The notes: a model not told the origin generated them from the letters alone. 64,000 bases of DNA from Turritopsis dohrnii (GCA_027922465.2 BQMF02000029.1:1240001-1304000), one strand, 5' to 3'. Counted from the stretch's first letter, positions 47,301 to 56,729 are shown. Translations and numbers: made by a program.

Positions 47301-49269
47301 ATAACAGTTTCGCCTCGTTTTGAAGCTGAATACTAATCATGTGTGTATCATTCAAAAAAAGTGTTGATACCTCCGTGATTGAATTATTTTCTGAAGACCA
47401 TTTAACATTTTATAAATTGTGTAATGTAGGCGAAAGTTACGATGACGTATTTGATGAGAAGGTCTACTAAATCTTCTGTTGGTTGGTTTGTGACCAACTT
47501 TACATACAGTCGAATCTCTATAATTCGAACATCCATAATTCGAACGAATTTTTTGATCCCTTCACCGATGATTTCTTTGTAAATGAATCTCCTTAATTCG
47601 AACTTTCTATAAATCGAACATTTTCTTCGGTGCCCTGGGTGTTCGAATAAGAGAGAGTTTACATATATCAATGAAATTGTTTTTGATCTAGTTATGGTAA
47701 GGTTGTCCAGGGATGTTCCTTCAACTCAGTGTTTCCTCTTTCCAACTCATAAAGGGTTTCTTTACTCAATGAATGATCCTTCAAGCTAAATGATATTTCT
47801 ATTTTTCACTTTTTCAACGACGTGCCAAGTCTGTCAAATTCCCAGGCAGTAGAATTTCTAAAGCGCGCCATAGAAATGCAAGTATCTATCCACTTGAACG
47901 ATTTCATATTTGTGGAACAAGGTCACTTTATATGCTGTTTTTTGACCGACTGATAAAATCTTGGGTCTGTTGTTCTTTAGGGATTAGTGCTTACAGCTTA
48001 CCTGTCCGATTTCTGTATGATAAATACAGATGGTTATTGTCATGTTACTATGACTTTTTTTAGATATGATGTTGAATTGTATCAACGTATTGAGGGGCTT
48101 ATAGGAAAGAAATTGCCTCTCCACCCAACCATCGAAGAAGAAGTGATGCTTTTAGTGGAGAGGGTAACTGAGGCACAACGTCACGCAAGGATGGTAAGTT
48201 TGAAGAGAGATTATTTTTCAGCATTTGAACATCTTTGGGCGAAAAATCATAAGGGCGTAAGGATCAACACCCTTTTTTTATTTAACTTGTTAGAACACAA
48301 ATGGAAACAATTTGTTGGCCGAAAGTAAAATGACATCAGTCTTGGCGTTTTTCAAAAATATTTTTATATGCTGTTTGTTAGGGGTGAAAATTTGCCATAG
48401 CATAAAGTGTCATGATTTTCGAACATTTTCGCCAAAGTTTATGATGAGGCTCAACGGTGAAAGCTTTCTCACTCGAAATTGCAGATATCTTGATCTTGTG
48501 GAGGTTGGGATACGTCAGAGTTTAAGTACCGTAAATACTCTAATAAACGCCTTACTTCTTTTTAACGCTCCCCTCTTAGTAACGCCCCCTCTTAAACTGG
48601 AAAAATTATGTAAACGCTCCCCCTCTAAGTAACGCCGATCCCCCCTTCCTTCTTTCGGTAAATCTTTTTGGTTTTGTGACGAACTTCCAGAGTCTTGTAC
48701 TTTTCTTTTCTCTTGTTCAACTGCTCGTCAAATACCGAAGAAGTCTGTTTACAAGAGGTATAACGGTCAAACTAGACCCATTTCCCATTCCCGCTTTCCA
48801 ATGACAGTGACCTTTATGAAATTTGCCAGATCAGCATTTAAGAAATGGTTCATCAATCTTGATAACTCCAAAGAGAAACCAGCTGAGTATTGGAAAAGGA
48901 TTTCGTCGTCTGTAATTTTTATTAAATTATTTCTTGTTCAGTAATATTCACGTAAAACGAAGACCGTATGCAAATCATAAGATTATCAAATACCGCTGAC
49001 TTGCTGCATTTTTAATATTGATAACAATATTGTTGTTATTAGTAACGGTTTATCTTAAGTCGTAGTGACGTCAGAAGGTAATGTTGACAACTTCTTCGTT
49101 TAAGGAGTTGAAGGAGATGCAAGATAGCAAGAAGCGCAGTATTGACATCGATGAAGACGAGACAACTACCGGTTCAACAGTTCAACACTTGACGAAGAAA
49201 ATGAAATACGACCAAGAAAGGAAGAACAAGAAAAAATATGGCGGGAAATTTAAAACGAAAAGAAAATGA
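29356..49269 (+). CDS. DDX47: DDX47, nucleolar DEAD-box RNA helicase (14 exons, complete)
   Basis: Coding exons: 29356-29388, 40391-40484, 41481-41604, 42498-42634, 42729-42799, 43456-43503, 43622-43752, 44339-44396, 44858-44940, 46153-46216, 46703-46840, 47190-47260, 48064-48193, 49105-49269. All introns are GT-AG and phases agree, giving 1347 bases and 448 residues (human about 455). Motifs in order: AETGSGKT (50-57), PTRELA (82-87), TPGR (131-134), DEAD (156-159), SAT (187-189), FCGT (251-254), [10 protein letters not shown] (301-310), [10 protein letters not shown] (331-340), then a basic tail ending KFKTKRK. The orthologue (yeast Rrp3) acts in the nucleolus in early 18S pre-rRNA processing. 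The start in exon 1 ([11 protein letters not shown]) replaces the longer acidic N-terminus of human DDX47. Intron 1 is about 11 kb and filled by transposons; other introns hold small MITEs. No frame damage, so very likely functional. Confidence 0.95.
30212..30566. mobile_element. foldback MITE made of ATCAGTAAT repeats
   Basis: Ends TGTGACGGTTTGAGGGAAAA and TTTTCCCTCAAATCATCACA are inverted, as is ATCATAACARGTGAT just inside. The middle is a dense series of TTATCAGTAAT / ATTACTGATAA words and repeated ATTCGTTCGAT, so the whole element can fold on itself. A single arm of the same family lies at 54581-54690. It lies in DDX47 intron 1. Confidence 0.85.
32293..35429 (+). CDS. hAT transposase, three exons, reading frame open
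   Basis: Exons 32293-32595, 33046-33235 and 33613-35429 join in frame across GT-AG introns to give 769 residues. Residues 40-88 carry a zinc finger of BED-like spacing (C40, C43, H82, H88). The catalytic core shows D202 (SLLSDGSQ), D279 ([12 protein letters not shown]), the hAT CxxH pair C307/H310 ([13 protein letters not shown]) and E669 in NSTVERSFN, the start of the C-terminal dimerisation region. The tail is very acidic. It resembles the ZNF862/ZMYM-like branch of hAT proteins. It would bind the element's ends in the nucleus and cut and paste it. No stop or shift seen; the start is the first ATG with a zinc finger downstream. Confidence 0.87.
32793..32873. repeat. 81-bp hairpin in hAT intron 1
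   Basis: TCATTGTGGAGGAGAGACTT and AAGTCTCTCCTCCACAATGA are exact inverted arms around a short loop. A foldback MITE inserted in the transposase intron, or an element-specific structure. Confidence 0.85.
35430..35500 (+). repeat. dispersed hairpin repeat, diverged copy in hAT 3' end
   Basis: CACTGTGAAGGAGTGCAATT and, after CATTTTCATGCATTTCTCC, CCACAGTG. It resembles the ~110-bp hairpin family seen elsewhere in the window and begins directly after the transposase stop codon. Confidence 0.5.
36408..36565 (+). pseudogene. Kolobok THAP-domain exon, with stops
   Basis: Reads [11 protein letters not shown], a stop (TGA at 36450-36452), then [20 protein letters not shown] and [13 protein letters not shown], a second stop, and a donor-like CCAG|GTATTT. 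C-x4-C, then the FSRLP and W...VKR positions are those of THAP zinc-finger domains, which recognise transposon ends. The second half (…CVEHF) is not found downstream here but is preserved in the other Kolobok copy near 58580. Confidence 0.7.
36970..37854 (+). pseudogene. Kolobok transposase C-terminal region, frameshifted
   Basis: The first frame (from about 36972) has [18 protein letters not shown] and an acidic stretch ending at 37259. After a shift come [19 protein letters not shown], then [20 protein letters not shown] and [17 protein letters not shown] (about 37420-37530), another shift, [20 protein letters not shown] (about 37560-37620) and [16 protein letters not shown], and finally [20 protein letters not shown] to a TAA at 37852-37854. 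The FxHTGxLExFHSL, QLAxLDxN and RYxxxFxK pattern is the conserved end of Kolobok-type transposases known from fish and cnidarian repeats. At least three frame breaks. Confidence 0.75.
39306..39975. mobile_element. hAT-like MITE, CAGGCATGG ends, 5-bp duplication CAATT
   Basis: Begins CAGGCATGGAAATTTG and ends CAAATTTCCATGCTTG. CAATT flanks both sides (39301-39305 and 39976-39980). The arms contain repeated CGGTAACGAT / ATCGTTACCG and GGAAACGATCG words. No coding capacity. The first six bases and the 5-bp duplication size match the autonomous hAT at 31358. Lies in DDX47 intron 1. Confidence 0.88.
40495..40568. mobile_element. 74-bp TA-flanked MITE right after DDX47 exon 2
   Basis: CCTTAAGGGAAGAAATTCCG and GCGAAAATTCCTTCTCTTAAGG are inverted, with TA on each side (40493-40494 and 40569-40570). 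It starts only ten bases after the exon 2 donor site. Confidence 0.75.
44209..44280. repeat. 72-bp palindrome in DDX47 intron 7
   Basis: CCTTGTACTCCTTGCATGAC and its reverse complement GTCATGCAAGGAGTACAAGG form the outer arms; the arms continue inward with almost no loop (about 34 of 36 positions pair). The right arm is followed by one more GAGTACA unit. Confidence 0.9.
45830..45935 (+). repeat. dispersed hairpin repeat, copy in DDX47 intron 9
   Basis: GGGCAAAATCGTTAAAATGT, CACTACGGTGAAGAGCAGTT, TTATTGAAATAGTGTGTATA and AGAAATGCACTCCTTTGCAG: the most complete plus-orientation copy of the ~110-bp family. Directly upstream, AGTGCATTTGGTAAAGCGAT may be a worn SINE head. Confidence 0.65.
46902..46957 (+). 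repeat. short tandem repeat in DDX47 intron 11
   Basis: Three to four units of ATGTTACTATGGTGAT with small insertions. Confidence 0.8.
47508..47655. mobile_element. short Tigger-like element in DDX47 intron 12
   Basis: Begins CAGTCGAATCTCTATAATTC, has repeated TAATTCGAAC words and ends with GCCCTGGGTGTTCGAATAAG then AGAGAG. The layout is the same as the Tigger/pogo-type element at 18312, but it is a different family and its right end is worn. Confidence 0.6.
48529..48650. repeat. MITE end with TACCGTAAATACTC terminus
   Basis: Starts TACCGTAAATACTCTAATAA followed by ACGCC and repeated AACGCTCCCCCTCT units. The opposite end is not certain. Intron 13 of DDX47. Confidence 0.5.
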
Positions 49270-49620
49270 AGAGCAATGAAAAATCACTTTTTTTGTATAT
49301 TTGGTATAAATTATAAAAAGAAACGCTCTTGTTTTTTTCTCTGGTTTACTGCAGACCTTCAACACTCTGCAACAATGCTGATCACGTGACCAATTGCTGT
49401 AACCATAGAAATACTATAGAAGACATGCTGAACGATTGTTATTATTGTTATTCCTACTTTCCTTTGTATTTTATGTGGAGATGGATTAGTGAGGGTGCTT
49501 GCAATCACTTCGATAAGAGTAAAGAGAAGACGAAAAAACTGAATTTATGCCAGGTTACGTAAACTGTGGCGGCTTGTTTTTAGTTAGCGAGCCAAATATG
49601 ATCAACGCTCGTATTCGCGT

Positions 49621-49765
49621 ACTCTCCTGTGATGTTACGTATCCTTCTGTGATGTTACGCATCCTCCTGTGATGTTACGCATCCTTCTGTGATGTTACGC
49701 ATCCTCCTGTGATGTTACGCATCCTCCTGTGATGTTACGTATCCTCCTGTGATGTTACGTATCAT
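49621..49765 (+). repeat. 22-bp tandem repeat, about 7 copies, 3' of DDX47
   Basis: Units of CCTCCTGTGATGTTACGCAT (plus two bases), varying at CTCC/CTTC and CGC/CGT. Begins about 350 bases after the DDX47 stop codon. Confidence 0.92.
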
Positions 49766-50143
49766 ATTTATGTGAAGAAACTATTGCGAAACGTACTTTT
49801 ACTGTTTTTGGCAAAAAATAGGAAAGTATTTTCTGAAGATTAAGTTTTGGAGATTAGAAAACGTTTCTCCTAAGAAGAAGGAGAGGATCGATTTGCGAAA
49901 TTTTTATGCATTCGAAACGCAAATATTTCGATAATTTCTCCATTCGTGAAGATTCTCTGCTCCTAAAGTGTTTAAACTAAAAGATAGTTATGACTATATA
50001 AAATGTGCTGAAAACCTTTTGCTGACGTCAGCATTCCTTTGGTCATAGAGACCATTGATTTTTAAAATTTCTCCGTTCATTAAGTTTTTAGTGACAAAGG
50101 AGGCGATAGGCCAAAAGGTTGAATAAGTGATACAAAGTGATCT

Positions 50144-50232
50144 CAAACCCAGAACCTCTTGCCTTTTCATGATACGGATAGCGGCTGCCGTCTATATATC
50201 AAAAAAGGAAGAGGCTCTGGGTTCGAGGTTGG
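50144..50232. repeat. palindromic MITE, same family as 5343
   Basis: CTCAAACCCAGAACCTCTTG and GAGGCTCTGGGTTCGAG are imperfect inverted arms around a TACGGATAGCGGC centre; centre and arms resemble the palindrome at 5343-5435. Confidence 0.75.
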
Positions 50233-50599
50233 CACAAAATATATGAAACATAGAAACATGAGTTTGGAAATGCTTATATTTTCTCGCTTTAACATCTCAA
50301 AGTTCAAATCCAATCCTTCAACATATTGTTGTTCATATTCTCCAACTTCCCTCTGGTTACCCTCACTACGTTGAACGGTCTTGCTCGATCATCATCAGTC
50401 AAAGATAGCGGGATTCGACTCTTTTAAAGCTCGTTACAAAATTTTCAATAGCAAATAATAAAGAAATACTTTCGCAATTGCTTTTACAATATGCACTTTG
50501 TACTGTAAAGTTTTGTTATAAAACGATTTGTTGATATGACATTTTATGACATTTTGTTACGTGTGAAAGTGTTACTGAAAAGTTACAAAGAACCCATTT

Positions 50600-51540
50600 C
50601 CCATATATAGCCCATGAGCTAGGTCGATTTTAGGGCTCAATTTTAGGAAAAAGGGAAACTTGGTTTTTTGCTATGTACAGGATCCCTACTTTTAGGAAAG
50701 GTATGATAACCCGGTCAAATCGGTAGCTTTTACTAATAGTGAAATTGCTTCGATTTTCAGTAAACTGGTTTCCATGAGACCATTCGCGATCTTGATCAAA
50801 GAAGGTTCTATCGGTGAAGTGTGTAAATCGCACAGGTATAATCTTGTTTTGACCAAGGTCGTGTACTGTTAAGACTTACCACTGAAAAACATCCACCTTG
50901 GAATCAAACAAACTGACGGTGTCACAATGGGAGGTCCCTTGTTTGATTTTCCATCCATTCATGTGTTTAATGATCGATTTTTTGCAACGCCCATTTCCCA
51001 TCCAATCAGGATATGCTGTTGATTCTCCTGTCTGAGAACAAGTTTGCGCATGCTCAAAAGCGATCTCAAAATTACAGTGGATCGCTCAGAATTGATGAAC
51101 GCAAAATCGCCTGAACGACCCAAAATAGGTAGAGGTGTAGACATAAGACGATTTGGTGCAGGGAATATAAACTTAGCCGAGTCAAAACAATATGGATTAT
51201 TTCTCCACCAGTTAAAAATAGACTTGCTGTCAATAAGAATAGGACTATTCAAGTTATGGATGATACAGATTTGTTCCAATCATTCAATAAGGCATCATTT
51301 TTTAGCAGTTTAAGCAAGCTAAGTTGTATTTTTTCTAAACAAATATTTCGATGCTAAAACTGATCACAAAGCTTTTCGTACCTCTGTACCTTTACAACGA
51401 AAAATGACATTAATATGCTTGACATACATAAGATTAAGGCAATGAACAATTTACAAGGAAAACACATTTTATCAGTCCTTTGAGTTTAGTCGTATATTTT
51501 GAAGAAAGTAACAAAAATAGATACAACATCAAAAACAAAA
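50600..51540. other. unassigned region with weak Penelope-like trace
   Basis: Near 50895-50945 the plus strand reads LGIKQTDGVTMGGPL, reminiscent of the QxDGVAMGSPL motif of Penelope-like reverse transcriptases, but no catalytic motif or longer match is present. Overlapping ORFs on both strands (50959-51279 minus, 51044-51313 plus) have no domain I recognise. Confidence 0.25.
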
Positions 51541-51546
51541 TTTATT
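51541..51546 (-). other. polyadenylation signal of TOMM22
   Basis: TTTATT on the plus strand reads AATAAA on the minus strand, about 105 bases after the TOMM22 stop codon. Confidence 0.5.
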
Positions 51547-51648
51547 TCGGATTTACACCAGAGTGGTTACTCATACAATTTGATGATGGCAGTTCTATTA
51601 TGACAAGTGTAACTCTGTAAGTGCTTTTGGAGTTTTAAAGTTCAACTT

Positions 51649-53254
51649 TTATCGTCGTTGTGGTTGAAGATTTGGTTGTCCAGATGCAGCGTTACTACCA
51701 GGGCCTAATAATATCTAAAGAAAGCATTATAATATATATAACTAGCATGTAGCTTTAGCTAAAATTGCCCCTGCGCTCAAACATTCCAATTTGTACACAC
51801 AGCAAGCTATACATTGCAAGCCTATACAACGGAAACAAAAACAAACAAAACTTTGTTACTTTTTGTTATCTCTTAGGCCTATGTCACACTGATGCTAATA
51901 TACCTTTCAAAAAGTGTAAATAAGGCTTAACAAGTAATATCAGAAAGTATTTGCTACAAACAAAAGAAATGTGTGAACTAAAACCATGGATACGTATTTT
52001 ATAATCAAAATAAGATTAAGATTTTTTAAAGAAATTCTGTAAGAGCCAAAAGAAAAAAAAAAACTCTTTCAAAAAACAAATTAAAGCGAAAAATCCATTA
52101 GAAATCTGCGTTTCAGACTTTGATTTGAAACAATAGTCAAAGTTTACATAAAATAGCAAGAAAAAAATATAAAAAGGTTTTATTGATCATGATCACACCA
52201 GGTTTGGAGGACAGAAAGAAGGAAAAACACAAAGAACGACAATTTGTAGGATTTCTTGCATACACAGAAATCCAATTAAAATCTTTTTAAGGCAAGATCC
52301 GCCAAAAATCAGTGCATTGAATAAAATTTATTGATTGAAAGATTTAGAGCTAAAACATATACAAAAATAAAATGTATTGTTGGCAAAATTTCAGATTTCA
52401 AGCTGTGCTTCAAAATCCGTTCACTTCACTAAAACAAAACAAACGCAATATGAAAAATGTCTAAGCAATTTTAGCATACGAACTAAATAACATAAATAAA
52501 CATAAATAACATAGTATAATAGTATAGTAATAGTATAATAATAAATTAGGAAAAAAACATTCTGTCTCCCACCTACGGTACCATGCTTTGACATGGGAAA
52601 AAAGCAAAGTCAGCTAATAATTGTATACCACCGTGTAACGTCAACACGAAAGTTGGAGGATGATGGTGAAGATGAAGAACAAAATCGGAAACTGACATTC
52701 GAAACTACTATGCCTCCTCGCTCGCTTACGCTCGCTGCGGGGGCAATAAATATACAAACAACAGCATAAAATAGACTTAGATCCAGTAATATGGAAATTA
52801 CTGCTATATTGTTCAATTGGAGTTCCTGCAACACGAATCAATGCAAACAACTATGTAAAAAAGTTAGGAATACCGGAAATAATCACTGTGAAGGAGTGCA
52901 TTTCTATAGAAATATACACAATACTTCAATAAAAATGCTCTTCATCACAGTGACTTTGTGGCGATTTTGCCCTACCTGTCGTTGCTGCATCAAAGCAGCT
53001 TCTTCTGTTTGCACACGTTCTACTTCAAACAAGACTGGCAAAGCGAGAACAACGAATGACGTTCCAACGATCCACAAAGAAGAGCGAGAAAATTTGTATG
53101 CTTTCTTCAGTCCTGCAGTTGACAAACTGAAAGCTTTTGAAGTTGTGTTTCGTACAGGTTCAGGAAACATTTCTGTAAGTCCCCATAATCTTTCTGTTAA
53201 CGTTTCATCTTCTATATCGTCATCATCGTCATCACCATCAATACTGGGGACAGA
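51649..53254 (-). CDS. TOMM22: TOMM22, mitochondrial import receptor (two exons; first exon not found)
   Basis: Exon 53254-52976 (acceptor TTTTAG, donor CAG|GTAGGG, 93 codons) encodes an acidic stretch SVPSIDGDDDDDDIEDETLT, then ERLWGLTEMFPEPVRN, a basic segment LKKAYKFSRSSLW and the membrane helix WIVGTSFVVLALPVLF, then EVERVQTEEAALMQQRQ. Exon 51714-51649 (acceptor CTTTAG) encodes ILLGPGSNAASGQPNLQPQR and a TAA. The order acidic domain, ERLWGLTEMFPExVR, single helix, QQRQILLGP is unmistakably Tom22. The protein is anchored in the outer mitochondrial membrane, N-terminus in the cytosol, where it receives precursors from Tom20/Tom70 and organises the TOM complex. The initiating exon, in phase 0 and probably short, lies above 53254 but could not be found. 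Confidence 0.93.
52875..52985 (-). repeat. dispersed hairpin repeat abutting the TOMM22 donor site
   Basis: AATCACTGTGAAGGAGTGCA, TTTCTATAGAAATATACACA, TTCAATAAAAATGCTCTTCA and TCACAGTGACTTTG with the flank GGCGATTTTGCCC. The arms CACTGTGA/TCACAGTG pair. This well preserved copy begins at or within a few bases of the 5' splice site of TOMM22 exon 2 (52976). Confidence 0.75.
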
Positions 53255-54580
53255 CTAAAAAATCAAATGCTTTTTACTTAAAATGGGATGACAGTTTGCA
53301 CATTTTCGAATAATTTGAAACATAATGATCATCTATATTTCTGTTTATCAGAACCAGTTAAATTCAACCTTTGAATAGTAGCACCAAAAAATGTTCTCCC
53401 AAAAAATAAAACCTCCTCTGCTTCAATTCAAGTAAATAAGACAGAATAAAAAAACATGTTAAATTTGCATCAATGCTGTTGAATTGGATTGCTTTTTATT
53501 TTCTATACTCCCAATCAGCTGTGTGTGTCAACATGCACACAAGATGATTCCTTAAATAGGAGAACTAATTCAAAAAATGGAACCATTTTGAAGAATTTCA
53601 AAAATGACGAAATTCGGATTTTGAATTTTCAAAAGACAATTATCAATTAAAGTTTTTGCTTAAAACTTGATCTCCATGGCAATGTGACATCACAGCATGC
53701 AGGAAGAAATAGCTGTGTATACAAAATTTTAGATACACTATAAAATATGATACATGTAATGATACACTATATGTATAGTGGGAAACACCTATACAAGTAT
53801 CACATCACTAAAAATAGTTGTTGCCATAGTTACCCTGGCGTGTTTTCAGGTATCTACTAATTTCGCTGACAAATCTAATGGAGATCTGACCAAGCAAGGG
53901 AAAGCAAATTAAAATGGAACAGTTTTCACTGGACATAATTTCAAGCGAAATTTACCATCGTTGTTGGATGCTGATATATTGCTTTGCCAGCAAAAAATAA
54001 CAAAGACTGGGAACTGAGTCAGAGTAACAATGGCAATAAATTTCTTTGCTAGCAGTTATGTACCATACAACGTTTTAACAATATAATCATTAAAACATAG
54101 TTTTATGTCAGCAATATTTTTTTGAACTATGTGATGTCACATTACCATGGAGATCATGTTTTTCAAAAAACCTTTAAATGGCAATATCTCAGGAATTTTT
54201 AGCAGCAGTTCTACGTCAGTTTGTTTTGGCATGTAGCTCAGTTGAACGCAATCTGGACCTCGAGATCAGGATTGAAGTTGAGGGAGGTGGTCAAGAATTA
54301 ACTTACTATACCAAAAAAAGAAGTACTTGTATTTTTCTATAAACTGATGCAAAAAGCAAATCACAATGTGACTATAAAAGAAACATAGAAGCAAGCAAGA
54401 AGAGATAAATATTCTCAATTCTATTTTTTTCCTTGCTTTTCTTGGACATCAGGAAATCATACACCCTGTCGGAAGATCAGGAGCATAACATAGATATCGT
54501 GAGTCTCCTTGGAAAATTGAGGGGTTAATGAACATGTTATTTCGTAATACTCAATATCTTCCCCTGCATCACTGGATATT
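53255..54580. other. probable TOMM22 intron or upstream region, nothing else seen
   Basis: Should contain or lead to the missing first TOMM22 exon on the minus strand. No convincing start codon plus donor in phase 0 was found. Confidence 0.35.
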
Positions 54581-54690
54581 TGTGTGACAGTTTGAGGGAA
54601 AATCACAACAAGACTGAGTAGAAAACAATAGATTTAATTGGTAATTCGTTCAATTTATCAGTAATTCTGATTAATCAATCAGTAATAATT
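54581..54690. repeat. single arm of the ATCAGTAAT foldback family
   Basis: TGTGACAGTTTGAGGGAAAA followed by TCACAACAAG and later TTATCAGTAATTCTGAT matches one end of the element at 30212-30566. Confidence 0.7.
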
Positions 54691-54794
54691 AGTAGTTTCG
54701 GATTCTACTTAAGCATCAAGAATTAAAAATAAAAATGCAAAACCAATAGGTTTTTTAAGAATACAAACCAGTTTTCTAGAATGGAACACTTGAG

Positions 54795-54885
54795 CACAGA
54801 CGCATTGAGCAAATTTGTTGCAAGGAGTGTATTTCTATATGAATATACACTTTATTTCAATGAGAATGCTCTTCATTTTGTCCAT
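54795..54885 (-). repeat. dispersed hairpin repeat, diverged copy
   Basis: GCAAGGAGTGTATTTCTATA, TGAATATACACTTTATTTCA and ATGAGAATGCTCTTCATTTT correspond to the ~110-bp family. Confidence 0.55.
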
Positions 54886-54891
54886 TTTGTA

Positions 54892-55882
54892 CGGAAGCCG
54901 AAAAGGGCCAATCCAAATTTTTCGATAAAATCTCAATTTCAAAGTTCAAATCTACATTTCAAAGTTGAAATCTACATTTCAAAGTTCAAATCTACATTTC
55001 AAAGTTTAAATCTACATTTCAAAATCTAAAATCCGTTTTAAAGTTCAAATCCATATTTTTGTTTTCAAATTCGGAGTTTTAAGGAAATCGGTAATCGGAG
55101 TTACATATTAACAAACAATATGGCTGAGAAATCGTTGTTGCGAGTTTTCTTCTTTACATATTTACTCTTACCTCATTCCCGCAAATATGAATTTAATATT
55201 TTACAGGCCGCGGACTGACAATTTTAAGAAATAACTGATATAGTCACAGTCTGAAGATAAACCTTTTTTACAATGAACAATGAGATTTTACATGAAATTT
55301 GAAAGAGAATAGGGGAAGGGTCTATTTTACTTAAATTGACAAGAGTTCACATCCACCCAACGACTCCCTCACGATATACACCTGCTGATCGATCGAATGT
55401 CGAGTGTTGGTTGGAGTCGTTGGAAATGACAACGATTTACAGTAAATACACGCTATGCACGTATTTTGTATTCATTTGTCTACAATGGTTGACAGGTTCA
55501 CCTGAATTTATGCATTACTCTTCGTCTATTTTTGAGCCTCTGACCCAGAATGCAAAATCGTCAAAAAATCATCACGGTGAAGACGTTCATTCCCTAAGTT
55601 TGTCTCTTTTTTAGTAATAGCTTATTTTCACGTGTTTTAATTATTTTACTTATTTGCGAATCGAATTTGCCGCTCAAATCTGCATTCGCGTATGATTTGC
55701 CTTCTTTGATCGACACCAGGATGTCTACTTTGTATGTCTACATTGTTTATTTTAAAATTCGGGTTTAAACTTTGAAATGTGGATTTGAACTTTGAAATTG
55801 AGATTTGAACTTTGAAATTAAGATTTGAACTTTGAAATTGAGATTTTATCGAGAAATTCAGATTGGCCTTCCTCGGCTTCCG
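54892..55882. mobile_element. TA-flanked element whose arms are tandem repeats
   Basis: Starts CGGAAGCCGAAAAGGGCCAA and ends GATTGGCCTTCCTCGGCTTCCG, with TA on both sides (54890-54891 and 55883-55884). Each arm is about 150 bp: after the terminus come several copies of an 18-19-bp unit, TTTCAAAGTTCAAATCTAC on the left and its complement on the right. No transposase, so non-autonomous. Confidence 0.82.
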
Positions 55883-56327
55883 TAATTTTGTCCCCAGTGG
55901 TGGTGAAATTATCCGCATCAAAAAAATCCAGATGCTAATAAAGACCAGTCAGGTGTTTCAAGAAGTCGTCATTTATCGGAGTAACTATTTTACAAGACTA
56001 TTTTACAGTAAGAACATTTTGCTTCTGTAAAATTTCCTCACAGATGTTTTCCAGGACATTCACAGCCATTCCATGCACTGGAATTTTGGAGAAACTTATC
56101 GCTCATACCACGTCACCGATAGCATTTTTTCCTTCAGCACAAGTCCTCCACTGCATAATTTTCATGCCATTAAAGATTACATAGTTTCAAATTTCAGTCT
56201 GATTTTCGTTCTTTATGTTTAAAAAATTAAATAGAGCTGTTTAAAAACGCTTTCACTATAGACATTTTGATCTCATTCATGCCTTGCTGACTTGAGTTCG
56301 CTTTTAATGCATTTTAATGTAATCATT

Positions 56328-56729
56328 CCGAATGCCTCACGAAAATTAATTATTGTAATATTTAGCATTATGTTAATGATTTTAATAATCGTTTTGTCGA
56401 TATGGCACACAATAGCGCAATTTAATTTTACGACCATTAAATTGAAACTGATGCTAAATGTATCGCTAGAAAAGCAGTACTTCTCGAAGATGTAGAAATT
56501 GTTTGTTTTCTTCTTTCTTCATTTTCTGAAGAACTAAGCGGAAAGGGAAAAAATGCATTCCTAAAAAAAATTTACCGTGTCTACCTAGACTATGTTAGAT
56601 ATGATAGATCGTCATCATTCAATCAGATGTATTCAAATAAGAATGTAAAACAATATTATCGAGGCAATTCTTTATAATGAATCACAATTATTTTAGCGAC
56701 AGATTTTGGTCGAGTGTGGTTCTAACTGT
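56328..56729 (-). mobile_element. truncated copy of the CAGTTAGRACCACTCGACC element
   Basis: Matches, in inverted orientation, the left part of the element at 59279-60480 over about 400 bp, including CATTCCGAATG, GATGTAGAAATTGTTTG, TTACCGTGTC and the terminus GGTCGAGTGTGGTTCTAACTG at its right end. The other end is missing. The two copies form a large inverted repeat around a 2.5-kb spacer. Confidence 0.8.

Noticed and set aside
49621..49765. CRISPR-like array
   Set aside because: Units are directly adjacent without unique spacers and the sequence is eukaryotic; this is a minisatellite.
52791..53258. 155-codon plus-strand ORF
   Set aside because: It is the antisense shadow of TOMM22 exon 2 and the neighbouring hairpin repeat.
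54781..55029. ORF with repeated KFKSTFQSLNLHF-like peptide
   Set aside because: It is a translation of the tandem units forming a transposon arm (mirrored at 55646-55921), not a repeat protein.
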